Assembly (NCBI GenBank): GCA_001695595.3
Contig: MBPM02000037.1
Coordinates: 124,001 to 188,000, forward strand
Direction: 5' to 3'
DNA: 64,000 nucleotides
Source of the DNA: Plasmopara viticola
Lineage: Eukaryota > Oomycota > Peronosporomycetes > Peronosporales > Peronosporaceae
The notes under the pieces were generated by a model, which ran no database searches, had not been told where the DNA came from, and saw nothing but the letters and a program-made list of their open reading frames with translations. Positions 34,160 to 47,600 of this stretch are shown piece by piece (positions within the stretch are counted from its first letter, which is position 1; the number at the start of each line of letters is the position of its first letter). Position numbers and translations under genes: made by a program.

Positions 34160-35686
34160 ATGGCGAGTACAAACGAAACGTCTCGAGAGGTGCGACAGCC
34201 ATTCCTTGACAAAGTATGTGGTACCAAATTGAACGACGAGGCACGCGTCGAGTGGGAGATGCACAATGTACGTGCTAAGCAATCATGCTGGGTCCTTGCT
34301 GGTTCCTTGCTGTCTACCAGCGCGGAGGTCACTTTCCGTACCTGATCAATTCATTCCGTAATTGTGTCACGTCTATTGTACCAGAAAGTCAAGGATGGCG
34401 ACCCGCGAAGGGTACACTACATGCGTATGCTACGTCGTGCAGGCTTGCCAGAACTTCATGCACGCTTTGCGCCGTGCTTTCTGACGTCGCACCAGATTCA
34501 GCTTAATCCATGGAGCACGAAGGTGTTTAATCGACTCGAACAAGCTTTCTTTGCAACACAAGAGGAGCTCTCGACTGTGGAAATCCGCATGCTCGCGCAC
34601 CAAAAGCACTATGATACAATCATGATGTCTTCACTCGAACCGCGTCAAGAGAGCCAACATTTGCTGCAGCGGGCATTTCGAGACTGCTCCTTTCATGTTG
34701 AAGTCACTAATCAGCAGGTTGCAAGCGCTACTGTGAAGGAGCCACGATTCAATCGCGACGATCAGGACGACAAACTTGACAGGCTTGAATTGATTCCAGA
34801 GGTGCCTATAATGAATGCTCCGCCTGGACTAGCACCACAAGTGCGCGGTCAGCTTGAATCGTATAATAAGCATCGATTTTACACGTATACTGGACGTTGG
34901 AAGAATGGCGACATGCATGGCGCTCTTGGAGTCTATTCGTTTGCGGATGGTGGCAAGTATCGTGGTACGTTCGTGCACAATGTACCAAGTGGAAATGGTA
35001 CGGTTGTGTACCCAAATGGTGTGAAATATACCGGCACGTTTGCCGACGGCAAGTTCCATGGCTTTGGCGTGATGGAGATGGAACGTGGCTATTGCTACGA
35101 GGGTGAATTTCAACGGGGCAAGCGTTGTGGAGTGGGCAAGCTGCAGTTGCTTCGAAGTGGCGCCGTGTACGAAGGCGAGTTTTACAACAATATGCGACAT
35201 GGGCAGGGCACGGAGACGAGTGGCCTTGGGTACTCGTACGTTGGTACATGGCGGTGCAACCGGTTGTGTGGGAACGGTCGGTTGCTGTGCCCGGACAAGC
35301 GGAAAGTCGTCCGCGCGGATTGGCCGCCCCTGTTGCTGGGTGAGGCTATTCGCCTTGTCAAGCGGGAGATTGCAGAGGCGACTTGGCGACAAGAACTCTG
35401 GTATCGACGACTCTTTCGTGTTCGGGATGACCTGCGCGCGCTAGATCTTCAATATGCATTCTGGGAGACGAGAGGAAAGCGAGTAGGACGCAAAAGAGAC
35501 AAGCGCGTTGGCAAGATGAAACATGCTCGTCGCCACGCGCGTGAGGCACTGGCGACTAGTGGAAAGGTTGGTACGGAGCAAGGAGAGCGTGGAGGACAGT
35601 ACCGCAGCGATGAAAGCAGTCACGAGGATGACAGTGAAAGCGAAAGCAGCGAAGGTGCGAGCAAAGACGGCACGATTAAAATTTGA
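34160..35686 (+). CDS. MORN-repeat protein
   Basis: Two exons (34,160-34,267 and 34,385-35,686) joined in phase 0 give 469 residues; the 117-bp intron is inferred from the frame shift between WEMHN and KVKDGD. Residues about 200-342 hold five to six MORN repeats (YTGRWKNGDMHG, YRGTFVHNVPSGNG, YTGTFADGKFHGFG, YEGEFQRGKRCG, YEGEFYNNMRHGQG). Such repeats bind membranes or act as scaffolds in the cytoskeleton and flagella. The N-terminal 190 residues are helical and unassigned; the last 80 are basic then acidic and low-complexity. The ATG at 34,160 is chosen because an in-frame GTG five codons upstream is the only earlier start. Repeat R2 begins 27 bp after the stop. Confidence 0.8.
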
Positions 35687-35712
35687 AGACATGTATTACA
35701 ATTTTCGGAAAA

Positions 35713-36083
35713 GGTTGGGGTGACGCCCTCCTTCCAAGCGCGGGGGCTAAATGCTCGCGCGCTTCGGGCAGGTGCTCTCGGGCATCTGCAGGTCTCTAAC
35801 GAGTCTCACCCTCGACGCGACGGTCTCCAGCACCAGGGCGCCACCTGGGCTTTTATTAAGTCAGAGCTAAACAAAATAATGGAAGACCCTCACGACCTCG
35901 GTGCTGGCTGCACTGCCCGCCGAACGAGACCCGACGTATGCGGACACCACTCTATGCCGTGGACTAGCCAGACTGAGCCTAGCACGTGCATAACTTGGCA
36001 ACGCGATAACGTAATACATTACATTACAATGTATTACAATATTTACATAATTCCTAACATTTTTTTGCCGATAGGTGGACGTT
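35713..36083 (+). mobile_element. Repeat R2 copy, frame intact
   Basis: Forward copy of the R2 repeat, starting GGTTGGGGTGACGCC and ending in ATTAC/TACAAT runs near 36,040. Its frame is open across about 120 residues (35,720-36,085), including SFQARGLNARALRAG, GLQHQGATWA and TRPDVCGHH. It lies 27 bp after the MORN stop codon and marks the inner end of arm C'. Confidence 0.6.
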
Positions 36084-38280
36084 AAGTAGTGCTTAAGTAA
36101 AGGCCGAAAGTTGCAAGACAACTTCAAAGTGCCTTAGCAACGATGTTAAACGGAGCCATATAACATCGGTGCTATTATGCTCTTGGTGAAGACAACCTAT
36201 GAAAATACTAGAATTTGAAAGGTGGACAAAAAAAATAGTTTGACAACTTGGGCCGGAAGAGTAGATTAAGACAGTCGAACTTGCGACTATATATCTTTGG
36301 AATTAATCATGTTGAAGCGCAAAGGCGATATAATGAACAAAGCTTATCGATGTACGAAGCGCGGGGAGATGCAGGTGTATGCTGGGAAAAAGCGAAACCA
36401 TGAGAAAGGGAAGAGCATCTGTCATAGAGTGAATAAGGGTTTTGTTCGAAATTTTGATATTGTTCATCACTGAATGCTTTGGTTGTGACTCGAGAGGGAT
36501 ATGACGACTTCAATGCGAGTGAATCACCATTTGATAGATCCGCTTACAGTGAAGACGAATCATTGTCAGACACTGGTGAAATGTTCCCTCAGCGTGACGA
36601 GGTGGTGTGCCAAATATGGCTTTGTTGCGCTTGAGCCAAAGTGTGCGTGAAATGACGCAGCAAACAACGTTAAATTAGCGTATTGGCGCAAGTGTACCGA
36701 AAATATCCTGGTTCATCAGAAAATTGCAACTGGTGAAGGAACAAAACGTGCGAGCAATCATTTGTAAGGTTAAAAATCCGTGAGAATGGGAAGAGAAAGA
36801 GGCGCCGTAAATGTTGGGCCATGCGGCAGCCTTATAGTAGATGAAGAGGGGTCTCAGTTGCATGGCACCCAAGAGCATATTATACAACATTGATTGCCAG
36901 TGGTGCTTGTGCCGAAAACCAAGTCCATAATGCTGAAGTCAGAACGTGAAAATTCCAGATGAGGTAAGAAGATCGCGCTGGAGGCGACTTTCAAAAATGA
37001 GCGGTTTGGCTGAAGTATAACGTCAGAAGCTGAAAGCTGATATGGTGGAAGCTGCGGGGAATCTTGGGCGATAAAAAGTTTCTTGAACGAACAATTGAAG
37101 GTGAAGATGATATACCAGCCATCAAAAGTCCATATTCGGAGCGCGCTGATTGTACCCTCATGGGGAAGTGGTTAATCCGGCAAGTCTTGGTAGTGCTGGG
37201 GAGCATAAATGTCTGCTGCAAGAGACTGACCATTTTAATAGAGAAGCCGGTGGGTACTGAGCGTAAAGGTTTTAGTTTGAAAGAGCCACACATACATTAC
37301 AAAAGAAATAGTCCCGAGGTATTTCGCTGGCTAAAGAAGAAAGAAGCCTTCGGTGAAGTATCGCCAAAGGCAGTTCGCATTCGTAAAGCGAAAAAACTCA
37401 TTATTTTAGTTGATCATGCGAGTCGTGCAAGAACAAAACTATCACTTAAAGAATTGACCACAATCTTAAAGCTTCAACCCGCGATAGAATCTCTCCAGTA
37501 TGCAGGATTATGTGTAAGGGAGATGTCTGCGTTAAGTGAGACATTACTATGTAAATAATATTCAAAGCTAAATCTTGACTTTTATTAGCAGCACCAATAG
37601 CCGTAATGCCGGAATAAAAGATATTGGAGGCTCGACGGCAGTAAATAATAAACTGACGAGTTAAATTGACTTGAAGTATTTTAACAGATGAAGCAATCGA
37701 AGGTAAGTCGAGCCCTCCGAATTCTTATCCACAGAAATCAACTTGCTGGATGATTGTCCAGGAGAAGCAATACCATCAACTACTGCTGATGCAAAATTAT
37801 CGACCAAGTTGCGCATAAGCGGGATTTACTGCGGCAGGTCTTGTATCGAAACTAAAACTGTACCTAGAAAATGGGGAAGTGTAGACAAAATCATAGAATT
37901 GGTAAAAGTACTTGACCGCAAAGAGGGCATGCCCGCTATAGCCAAGCAACACACAGTTCTCAAATTGATCGAGAAAAGAGTTGAGGGCGTGACAGCAGGT
38001 CCGATGGCAAAGCCCAAACGAAGAGTATGCTTGTGACATTAAACTGTCCGAGCTCACAGGTTTAGAAGTTGTTTGCAATTTCCATATCTTATGTAGACCA
38101 GAGAAGATAACTGCCTGATCCATGTTCAACCTCATTCCAGCGGCATCATAAACGGTTTGTACTCGAGTCGAAGCTAGGGCGCGCGTGAGAGATTTTTAAC
38201 AGCTTAGGATGTGGTTAAACGTGTCTTAGATCGTAATGGCATAAACATCACGTTTTGCTCGCAGGCAGAAAAGCAGAGGC

Positions 38281-38712
38281 TCAATGAAAAGCACGAATAA
38301 ACTGGGAAGAAATTGAATCACCCTGTCGAAAGCTGGCTTCCAATCTTAAAAAATCTGAGTGTGAAATATCAATTAAGTCTCTAACGAGGTGTTCATATAT
38401 AAGTCTTGACTCGAGGTCGAAAATTAACTCCAAATCTTTAATGTTGTAACACATGATCTTGTGCCTGCCAGTTGACACTAGCGAACGCTTTGACAAAGTC
38501 GAGGCAAATGGCATCGGCTGGAGCACGAAAGTTAGTCCGCCGACAGTAGCCTTGAAGATTGCGAAAGCATCGAAGCGAATGCCGTTTGTCACGTCCCACA
38601 ACAAAACCAGAAACTGGTCAACTCTTAATAAAGTAGGTTGAAGGTGGTTAAGGCGGTAGGCTAATGACTTGGACCCGAAGTTTTCTCTTGATATATCAAT
38701 GTCAAAGGTCAA
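38281..38712 (-). pseudogene. LINE reverse transcriptase fragment
   Basis: Minus-strand partner of 16,426-16,740. It reads SKSLAYRLNHL, VDQFLVLLWDV and GIRFDAFAI, then needs a frameshift to reach the LDFxK palm motif. The open stretch of 143 residues arises by running through the shifted frame. Confidence 0.65.
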
Positions 38713-39210
38713 TAGTTCTTTGGGCTCATGCGAAAGCTGTTTTTAAAGAGCAGAGAAATATAAATACGGCGTTTGAATTTAGTCATTTGATCCTTTTAAA
38801 TAAAGCCGCATAAACAAGGATAGAAATCTTAGCCCATTGAGCGAAAAAATAAGGTAATAATACCCCGCAGGAAGTCCGTTCGAGCCGGGAAATTTTCCAT
38901 GGGAAGAGTTTAATAGCATGAAAGAAATCGTAAGCCGTAAGTGGCACGTCGAGAATAGCGGCGTGGATTGACCTTAGCTTGCAAATGGTAGAATGAAAGA
39001 CGTCTTGAAGTTTTCTTTTGGTCAAAGTGCTGAGCTTCGACTATAAGATTTGTAAATCTAATCAAGAAATGGTACAACAATGCTGAGGGAAAGTATTGTG
39101 CCAGGATCGTTAGATAATCGTAGAGGCGAATCTTCTGACGAAATTATATGCTTTAATTCTGGCACCATAAGTGATAAGAATGGTCTGGAGACTGCTCACC
39201 GAACGTTATA

Positions 39211-42200
39211 TCAATACCAATCTTTAAAACATTATTTCGGTCACGAATTGTCATCAAGCATAAAATTAGGCCTGGTGGAATCGATCGCGCTGATGCCGGC
39301 TCTATTCAGTGGCTTCTAGTGAAGAGCGTTTTTCACAGTCGCAGATTGCTGAAGGGAGCTTTCGTAGTTGAGATCAGTAGCTACTTTAGGCCGTATATAT
39401 TCCTGACAGATATAAATACGGTCCGATCTCAATTGCTTGTCAAGCAAGCATCCCGGATTTCGGTTTGGGTCGAAGGAAGTTACAACCCGCTCATTATTGC
39501 TTGGAAGATGGTCTTGAATAGAACAACATTGAAGCAGAAGGCGAGGGGGGGACACATAGCTGAAAAGGACGGAGTCGATAAATATAATATAGCGGAAAAA
39601 GCGAAAAATTTATAAGGAATATACTCGAATGTTATATACTGTGTGTGTCACTAAATGTTCACTCGAGCGAATAAATTTGTCGTAGAAGTCAACACTAGTA
39701 AAGTTAAATCATTTTAAACTGAGATTTCGAGCCCGTTTTAAAGCTTCAAAAAGCAATTAAGGCAATGATGATCATCCAATTGAAGATCTCAGTGTGGCCA
39801 CTGTCACGAAAAAATGCACCAGGTGCAGATGGGTCCACATCGGAACCCCTGGTCATAATAGAATCGCATCGAAGTAGGTGTACAGCAAAATCGCAAAAAT
39901 GTCGAGAAAGAGCCCAGATGAAAGCTTGTCAATCTTCTGGCCAAAACGGGCGTATTATACGTGAATTTAGATACGAATTTCACTTAAATTGGCGGACAAG
40001 ACCAACTTTCGATTTTTTAATATATGCAAAGGGTTGTTTGGTCACGAACATTGTAAAAAGAATGGGTTTTACCAAATAGTAGAGACTTAAATGCCCACGC
40101 CTTCTGTCTAGAAGTGAAGGCAAGGAATTAAACTCCATTTGCATCCGTTTTTAAGACTTGGATGGCATTAATCAAAACCTTCAAGAATTTGAGTACTGCT
40201 TCGTATTGCAATCGATCTTCTTCAAAAGAGCTAAAAGCTCACAGCCATGAGTGGCAACAAAAGAAGCGGTGTAAGCGAATTGACGAGAAAAGTATAATAC
40301 TATCTGTTAAAAAACATAAGCGCGTCGTGATAGACCGTAGGTCCCATACTACGAAGAATTAAATCTCAACAAGAGTGCACTTTTGGTTTGATCCGAAATT
40401 GACGAAGCATGGGAAAAGGGAGCCTTAAACATATTTTTTGCCCTGCCCAAAGTTCGGAGTAGCTTGATATACCGCATTCGAGCCGTACTTGTACTAGGGG
40501 GACTATTGGTGACAAGACGACAAGCGCTGTCGTGCTTTGCCATTGTAGTAAGGCGTTCCAAGGATGACATGACTGGGAGCATGAGTCCTGGGAAAACTAA
40601 AACCGTGGCTAATTGCTCAAACGGAGAACGGTCCACTGAGTCAAGTAAAAAAGAGTCGAAGTACTTTAAGAGTTCGGGACGGGTCACTTTTTATAATCCT
40701 AAAGCAAAGTAATTAGCTCTAATATGGCGATGTTCGCTGATTTAGCAGCAAGGTCGTGAGTACTCTCAATGCAAGCTTCTTCGGCCTCCTCACGACATAT
40801 TTTAACATCACACTGCCATTAGGCAACCTTTGGCTGTATGCCTTAATACTATTGTGAACTATAGTAATCAGACTTGAAAAGGTCACTCGCACTTGCTATG
40901 CCTTCTAACGCGTTTGCATCAAATTCAAACGCTAAAATTGAACCAGTTCAGTATCCAAATGACCGTCTAATGTTCTACAATTCGAAGCTGCCTCTGTTCA
41001 TATAGGAGCGCTTGAATTTATTATAGGCGAAAAAGTTTCATCACATACAGATTCGATAGCGTCAATGTCCGACCCACGTGGAAGTAACGTCACCTGCATC
41101 ATAATACATACAATGTGACGCGTCCTCATCCAATATCGTGATGTCAAGTGTTGGAGAGGGCAAAATGCAGTGACGTTAAAGCAACCGGCCACCTAAGAGA
41201 CATAAGGAAAATCCATTGGAAGCCCAGCTAATTCTCACTGACGGATTTGCGGAGTGACGAATCAAGTCGGACGCGACATTTGTTATACCATTTTCGAATG
41301 GAAAGGTTTGACAAATATCGCCTTGGCAGCCGAGTCAGCCGCCTTCTCCGCAGCCGCTTCCTCTTCGCGACTGCAAATTGACACTAATGTTGCTAGTGCA
41401 AATTTAGGGCTGACGAAACAAGCTCAGAGCTTAGCCATACCGTCGTCGAGCGGCTGAACTTCCCGAAGAGGGGTGTCCGAGGATATTCAAATGTAAAGTA
41501 CGCTCCTGCGAGCGAAAACCTTTCCACACAAATGTGGTAAGGACGCACACAGGTGGTTCACAAGACAATTTAAGTAAGGGGATTCGCTTTTTGGTCGGTA
41601 AGACGGACCTGACCGACGAAGTAGCGACAGCCGTATTTCGAAAAACGCGCGAATACGCTTTGGGCTCCGAATGCATTAAGCTTAAGTAAGCTTACCTCGA
41701 ACGCAATGCCATAAGCGGAGCACGCAAACCGTATTTTTGAGCTTGGGATGAGCTTCAAGTCTTGAAAAAGACGAGCGTGGTGAGCGTCTTTCATAAGCTG
41801 GTGCTGCCGACTTTCACAAGCTCATCAAGCACCTCAGCGAGATACTTACGCTTAATCGCATGTGGACATAAAATCCGCATGTGATGCAGCTCTGCTGTGT
41901 TAAGACGCAAAGCGTTAAAATGTCGATGAGCGAGTTCGAAATTGCTAGTCTCTAACAATGAACCCTTTGGTAGCTGACGAGGGAACCCAGTGACATCACC
42001 ATGGTTAAAAAAACTCGTACTCTATGAACTCCTACGCGGGCGACTGTCTGCAGTATAAGGTACAAGCCTAGCTCTGGAAAATTAAGGTCTGCACTAAGCA
42101 AAGAGAGTCTCAACTGATGACTATATAGGCGTAATGTACCTCAGTACATTGCGCAATACAACTGCGGTCCTCAACTCAGACTTTTACGAGTTGTAAACTC

Positions 42201-43402
42201 CTTAAAAAAGGTTCTTACCGCCTATTTACCAGATTACATTAGGCAGAAGGAATCAGACAACAACAGAGAAGTAAAAGGTCGAGACGCGATAGGAGGTTAT
42301 AGTAGTCTAAGCGAACGTAACGACAGCTTGTCACTAGAGACGACGGTGGCAGAGGGGGGCAAGGCGAGCGAGACGACTGCAAAGAGTTGTGGCCGGCTTG
42401 GTGCGAAATGAACAAACAAGGCTTGTGCGGTGTCACAAGTGTAGCCTTTTCCTGGGCAAGTGCATAGTCGAGGGCAAATTAACCAGTGCTCTTGGCAATT
42501 GGTAGATTAACTCCTATGGTAGCAAGGCTGCTAAACTTTCTCTTTCATTAGATGAATTCGCTTTGAATATTGTACCGCTAGCTAAGCGAAGAAAGAAACA
42601 CGGCTAAACAAAATGAAAATCTTCATTATGGTTACATTTCCTGTCATATTTGCAAATCCAAAGTTACACTTTTTGACGGTAGGATACATCAATTTACAGT
42701 TTGCCTTCTGGTGCATCCTTTCGTACCCGTAAGACTAAAGTTTGCAAGCACTTTTTAATGAAAACTGGTCTAACTTCCCGCCCACATGCTTTAAAACAAC
42801 GTGTCGTGTAATGTCGTCGCACGGATTACATGCACCATGGAATGTATTCAGATAATTAGTCGATTGCGTAGAAACACGAGCACCCGATGCTCTTCTACCT
42901 CTTCCTAGCTGATCAAGGACGTCACGTCACGTCTGCTAAGATCGTTGAAATGTAACTCATCGAAACATCGAGCCCAAATTCTCCAGTGTCTCAAGTGGCA
43001 ACTAGTTGGAATAGAAATGTGCAAGAGAGTCACTTGAAGTCTACAGGACGGCACTGGATTTTTAGGGCCAAAGTGAGAAAAAAAAAAACGAAAAGCTCCG
43101 GCTCCAAGCCATCTGGTTCACGAAAACTGGTACCCGACATGACATCCGAGGGGGCACGGCCATGCCTCGTTAGAGGATTTCTCAACTAGTATACTCATTC
43201 AGTCACTGAAGAGCGAGTCGAGTCCTGTTCCTCACGTCTAGCCCCGTGGTCCACGCGTGGTCCACCTCTTTCACGGTTTCGTCTCGCCATCGCAACGTCC
43301 TTGGCTGTAGCCACGACAAACCCACGACGCCGTCGTCCTGCACTTCCTTTGCTGCCACACACGCGGTTGCAATTCCCAGTCATCTTTTTGCCATCCGCCG
43401 CG
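39211..43402. other. No gene recognised; decayed repeats
   Basis: About 4.2 kb without a convincing host gene. At 39,765-40,079 a plus-strand frame holds LSRKNAPGADGST, resembling the KAPGPDG step that opens LINE reverse transcriptase, so part is another LINE remnant on the opposite strand to the one at 38,281-38,712. A 112-residue minus-strand frame at 40,349-40,687 and several shorter frames have no recognisable motif. The last 200 bp before 43,403 are probably the 5' region of the PH-domain gene. Confidence 0.45.
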
Positions 43403-44383
43403 ATGCGACTGCTCCGTGGCGCCCGACGCTTCAAGTGCGAGACCCCCCATCGGCGAACCCCCCGCCGGTCGATGCTGAAAAAGTGGCTTGCCGTCAGCCA
43501 CAAGGACGACGCGCCGTGCGTGCGCTGCTACACCCCGCACGACGTGCGGCATGCGCTCTTTTCGCTCGGGGGCACGCGTCGCACGCCCGGGTCGCCGCGT
43601 GCCCCGAGTCTCAAGAAAACGCAATCGCCGTTTGCAGTCAAGTGGAGTTTGTGCGTCGAAGCGTTGCGGCCGCGCGATGCGAACGGTACGAAAGCAAGAC
43701 GGCGCGTGGGGTTTGTCGAGACGGTCCAAGAGTTTGCTCGACCCGTGTATACGATGGAAGAAAAGGCCTTGTACCACTACTCGGCCGACGAATTGGGGAC
43801 CTTGGCAGCGTTTGCGAACCAGTCCGTGTCCCGGTTTGCCGGCCAACCGCAAGACACGATCTTGGACCAAGGCTTTCTGCGCTTTGCCGGCCACGCGCCG
43901 TGTGTCCAGGGCAAACGCTACTATTGTCTCTTACGCGGCCATCGCCTCGACTTTTACACGTCGGCCGCGCACGCGTTAAAGAAGTCGGGCAAAAAGACTG
44001 AGCTGACGATTCTGCGCGTCCAAGATTGTGCCCAATTGTCGAGGAAACAGCAAGGTGCGCTCTTTGGCGCGTCCGTGCCGCCGCACCTTTGTCGCATGTT
44101 TTACGTGATCAAAGCCAATGGCGAACGGGTCGTCTTGACGGCAGAGACGGAACGCGCCAAGTGCAATTGGGTCCACTCCCTCACGCGACTCACGTACGTG
44201 GGCGAAGGAGAAGAGCAGCACGTGGTGCCACCGAGTCGATCGCGCTCGAGCTCGGCCCCGACCAAGCGCACTTTGCCGTCGGTCCCGGAAGTGGAGTGCG
44301 AAGAGGATTGGCCCGATCCCGTTGCTGCGTTCAGTGGGTCCGAGGCCGAACGACGAAATAGCTGCACGGCTGATTACCGATAG
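43403..44383 (+). CDS. PH-domain protein
   Basis: A single exon encoding 326 residues from the first ATG in frame at 43,403. Residues about 155-266 form a pleckstrin-homology domain: GFLRFAG at the first strand, KRYYCLLRGHRLDFYTS in strands 2-3, and a closing helix with the expected tryptophan (CNWVHSLTRL). PH domains target phosphoinositides or protein partners at membranes. The first 150 residues are basic with no recognised fold apart from the segment VGFVETVQEF, and the C-terminus has a serine/arginine run (SRSRSSSAPTKR) that could be phosphorylated. GC content and codon choice are richer here than in the repeat zone to the left. Specific role unknown. Confidence 0.8.
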   Translation: MRLLRGARRFKCETPHRRTPRRSMLKKWLAVSHKDDAPCVRCYTPHDVRHALFSLGGTRRTPGSPRAPSLKKTQSPFAVKWSLCVEALRPRDANGTKARRRVGFVETVQEFARPVYTMEEKALYHYSADELGTLAAFANQSVSRFAGQPQDTILDQGFLRFAGHAPCVQGKRYYCLLRGHRLDFYTSAAHALKKSGKKTELTILRVQDCAQLSRKQQGALFGASVPPHLCRMFYVIKANGERVVLTAETERAKCNWVHSLTRLTYVGEGEEQHVVPPSRSRSSSAPTKRTLPSVPEVECEEDWPDPVAAFSGSEAERRNSCTADYR

Positions 44384-44655
44384 AGCACAGAGCGAGAGAT
44401 GTGTTCGACCTCTTTTCAGAGGTACCGACCTACTTACCGATACCATTTTTCGTGAATTTAGTTATGAGTCGTCAAGACAATAAAATGGAGACAACGAAGT
44501 GAGCCACGGGCAGCTCGATGCAACCCTGCCAACCTCTGGCAGATTGTAGAGAAACTCGATTGATTTGTAGAGGTATATTGCCTTTTGGCAAAAAGATGTT
44601 TGATAGCACGTCCTCTAGAAAACAATACATTGGGGTGGAAATCTGCACATTGCAC

Positions 44656-47600
44656 ATGGCGCCACCTCCGCCACCGCCCGAGCCTGCCTTCAGTCCTTGT
44701 ATCATAAGTCACGTCAATGCAGGCATTGACTGTATCGATGATCTCGTACGTACGTTTTTTCGATTTGTTCTACTATCAATTCCGTTCAAGGGCTTTGATC
44801 CTGGTAGGAAAACGACGACGAGTACGATGAGGTGGTCGAGCAGATGAATCTTCACGGAAATGCGATCCAATCAATGGACGGACTCGAAGGTTACACAGGG
44901 TACACGAATGAAAGAGGCAATTGCAAAAGTGCCCATGAGCTTAGGATTGTACTGGCAGGTTGATCGAACTTTGTCTCTCGAGCAATTGTATCGAAGAGAT
45001 CGCGTTCCATGCACTGCAGCCATTAGTGCATCTCCGCGTGCTCGACTTGTCAGCAAATCGGTAAGCCCTTTTTTCTTACAATCACAGTGTTACGTCGTGT
45101 CGTCTGAGACGATGTGGTGTAGCATTTCGTCCGTGCTAGGCTTTCCGCGCCTCCCACGTCTTGAAGAGCTCTCGATAGCGCACAATTGGTGCGTGAGCTC
45201 CTTTTTAATTGGCAACCGACCCAATTTTTAGGTTTTTATAAAGTTTAAAGGGTTTAGACGGCTTGACCCGTCCTGTCAAATTCCCTAAACTGCAATATTT
45301 GGATCTGCGAGGCAACAAAGTGGCCGAATCGACAACCTTAATCGTGTTGCAGCAATTCAAGGTACGATTCAAAAACTTGCGCGGTCGAGAGGGTACGATG
45401 GAGCTCATGCTGCCTTTGCCAGCGCCTCGCGCACCTTCGCCTCCAAGCCGCCAATGGGACCCAAGCCAATCCACTCTGCGACCTCGACGATTACCACCAC
45501 GTCATCCTCCAGGTCTTTTTCACTTCAACCCAAAGTCATGAATGAATCGTGGTGCTAACACTTGCGCTTGCAATTCAAAGATGCTACCCCGACTGAGACT
45601 CTTGGACGAAGAAGAAGTGGACGTGTTGCGTGCCATGAAGACGCTACACATGCCAAAGTATCACTTGTCGATGCGTCGCATCGTGGCAAATAAACGCCTT
45701 GTCCGTCCACCTCCACCTGCTAGTCGACCTGAATCGACGGCATTCCATGGCCACGATTCAATTGAAAGAGAGCGAGAACGACAAGTCATCGATTCACCAC
45801 CAAAACCTCTCGATTGGGACACAAATGGCAAGTGTCTGGATCAAGCAACGACTCGAGTGCCAGAGCACGCTGAAGCGAAATCAGCTCAACGGCTCGTGGT
45901 CAAGGATTCGAGCACCAATACAAGCGTGGATTTGGAAAAGGAGACACTGCTCCGTGACCAGGCTCTTGCCCAGAAAGCGGCCCAGCTCGTCGAGACAGAG
46001 ACGACGTTGCTGGCTACTGAACAGGCAAGTACGATGCGAGAAACGACCTTGCGAGCATCGATAGTCGAGTTGCAAGAGCAGCTTCGAGAGGCCGAAGCCC
46101 GAGCGTGTAGAGCCGAGGCCACGGTCCTCGACTTGTCGACGCGTCTTGTTGACACCGAACAAACCCAAGCCGCGGCATCGACGCAAACGGTCTGGAGCGA
46201 GCAGCAAGCCGAGGCTCCATCGTCTCGTAGCGTGCTGGAAGCAGCGCATCAAGCAGAAGTGGCAAAGCTCACGACAACGAATGGCGCGTTAGAGACGACA
46301 ATGGCAGCGATGGCGCGGGACTTGGAGACGCTCACGCAGCAATGTCGAGAGACCGAAGCGCGTCTCGCCCTGGAAACGACGCGAGGCGACACGAGCGAGG
46401 CCATTGCCGCAGACTTGGCCGACGCGCTCGAGCGGGCGCGCAAGACGCACGACGCGCTTGCCGTGCAACTCTCGGACGACGTCAAGGACTCCAACGACCG
46501 TGCCGAGCACGCAGAGACGTGCCGTCGTCACTTGGAAACGCAAGTGACAGAGCTCCGCGCAAACGTGGAAAAGGTCTACAACAAGTGCATTGAAAAGGAT
46601 GAGACGATTCAGCAGCTCCACCAGAGTCTCGTCGCTCGTCAAAGCGACTTGGATGCGCTGAGAGGGCAGGCGGCCAAGGATCAAGCACGTCAGGACCAGA
46701 TGCTCGCGCAGCAGCAAGACGTGTATGCCCGGCAGCTCGACGCATCGATCGGTCAAGTCGAAGTGGAATTCCGCAAGGAATATGCGCGAGCAGTGCAAAC
46801 GATTCAAACCTTGCAACGCAGAGGCCAAGCGCGCGTCGAACGCTTGCAGCAAATGCAAGACGCGTACCGTCAGAGTCTTGCGCGCGAAGCGGCGGCCAAA
46901 GCCGAAGTTGCCAAGCTCCAGGCGCGCTTCGCGGACGAGCTTCAGCACGTGGGTGGCAACGAAGCCCGGCAACGCGAGACGTTGCAAGCTGCGCTTGATG
47001 CCGAGCGCGCCAAGTGCCACGACTTGGAAGAGCGGTGGCGGGACGAGCAGCGCACGAGTGCTCAAGTGGCCGTGCTCCGGGCCGAACGCGACGCCCAGCG
47101 GCTCGAGACCGACCGTCTGTGCCATGAGCTGTCACTGCGCGACGAAGAGGCGGCGCAGTGGGAGAAGCGGCGCGACGAGCTCCAAGCTGCGTGCAAAGTC
47201 AAAGACGTGATGCTGGCGGACCACGTGCGTCAGATCCAAGAATTGACGCACGCCCGGCAGCGGATGGAGGCGCAGGTGACGGACGAGAGGCTCGAGTACC
47301 AAGCGCACGTGGACGATTTGGAAGCGGCGTTGGACGAGAGTCTTGAAAAAGCGGCACACGAACAAGTCAAGCACGAGACGCTGGCGACCAAAGTGACGGC
47401 ATTAGAGCAAGAAATCGAGGCCCAAGCCGGGCACGCCACGGTCCTTCGGACCGAAGTAGCGCAAAAGGTAGCGGCGCTCGAGGTGCTCGAGCACGAAGTG
47501 CAGCGCATGCGATTGGTCCTTGAAACGCAAGCCGATCGCTTCCGGACGCAACTGGAACGCGCGACGGAGCTTCACCGCCAAGAGACGGAGCGGCTTTGCG

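Larger units (their letters stand above)
35713..39210. repeat. Inverted-repeat arm C' (partner 16,093-19,436)
   Basis: Reverse copy of 16,093-19,436, about 150 bp longer through small insertions. Apart from R2 it is decayed coding-like sequence. On the plus strand 37,064-37,558 is open for 164 residues and 37,743-38,036 for 97, but the partner has frameshifts in the same places and I recognise no domain in them. Because the LINE reverse transcriptase here reads on the minus strand, these frames are probably chance or antisense. Confidence 0.65.

Noticed and set aside
37064..37558. A 164-residue plus-strand frame as a possible effector gene
   Set aside because: No signal peptide or effector motif, the inverted partner has frameshifts in it, and LINE sequence runs on the other strand of the same block.
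43271..43894. A 207-residue open frame antisense to the PH-domain gene
   Set aside because: The sense strand has a clear PH domain; the antisense peptide has none.
45263..45541. Continuous 92-residue reading of the LRR region past 45,361
   Set aside because: The conserved LRR cap (NPLCDLDDYHHV) is in another frame, which requires the intron 45,362-45,421.
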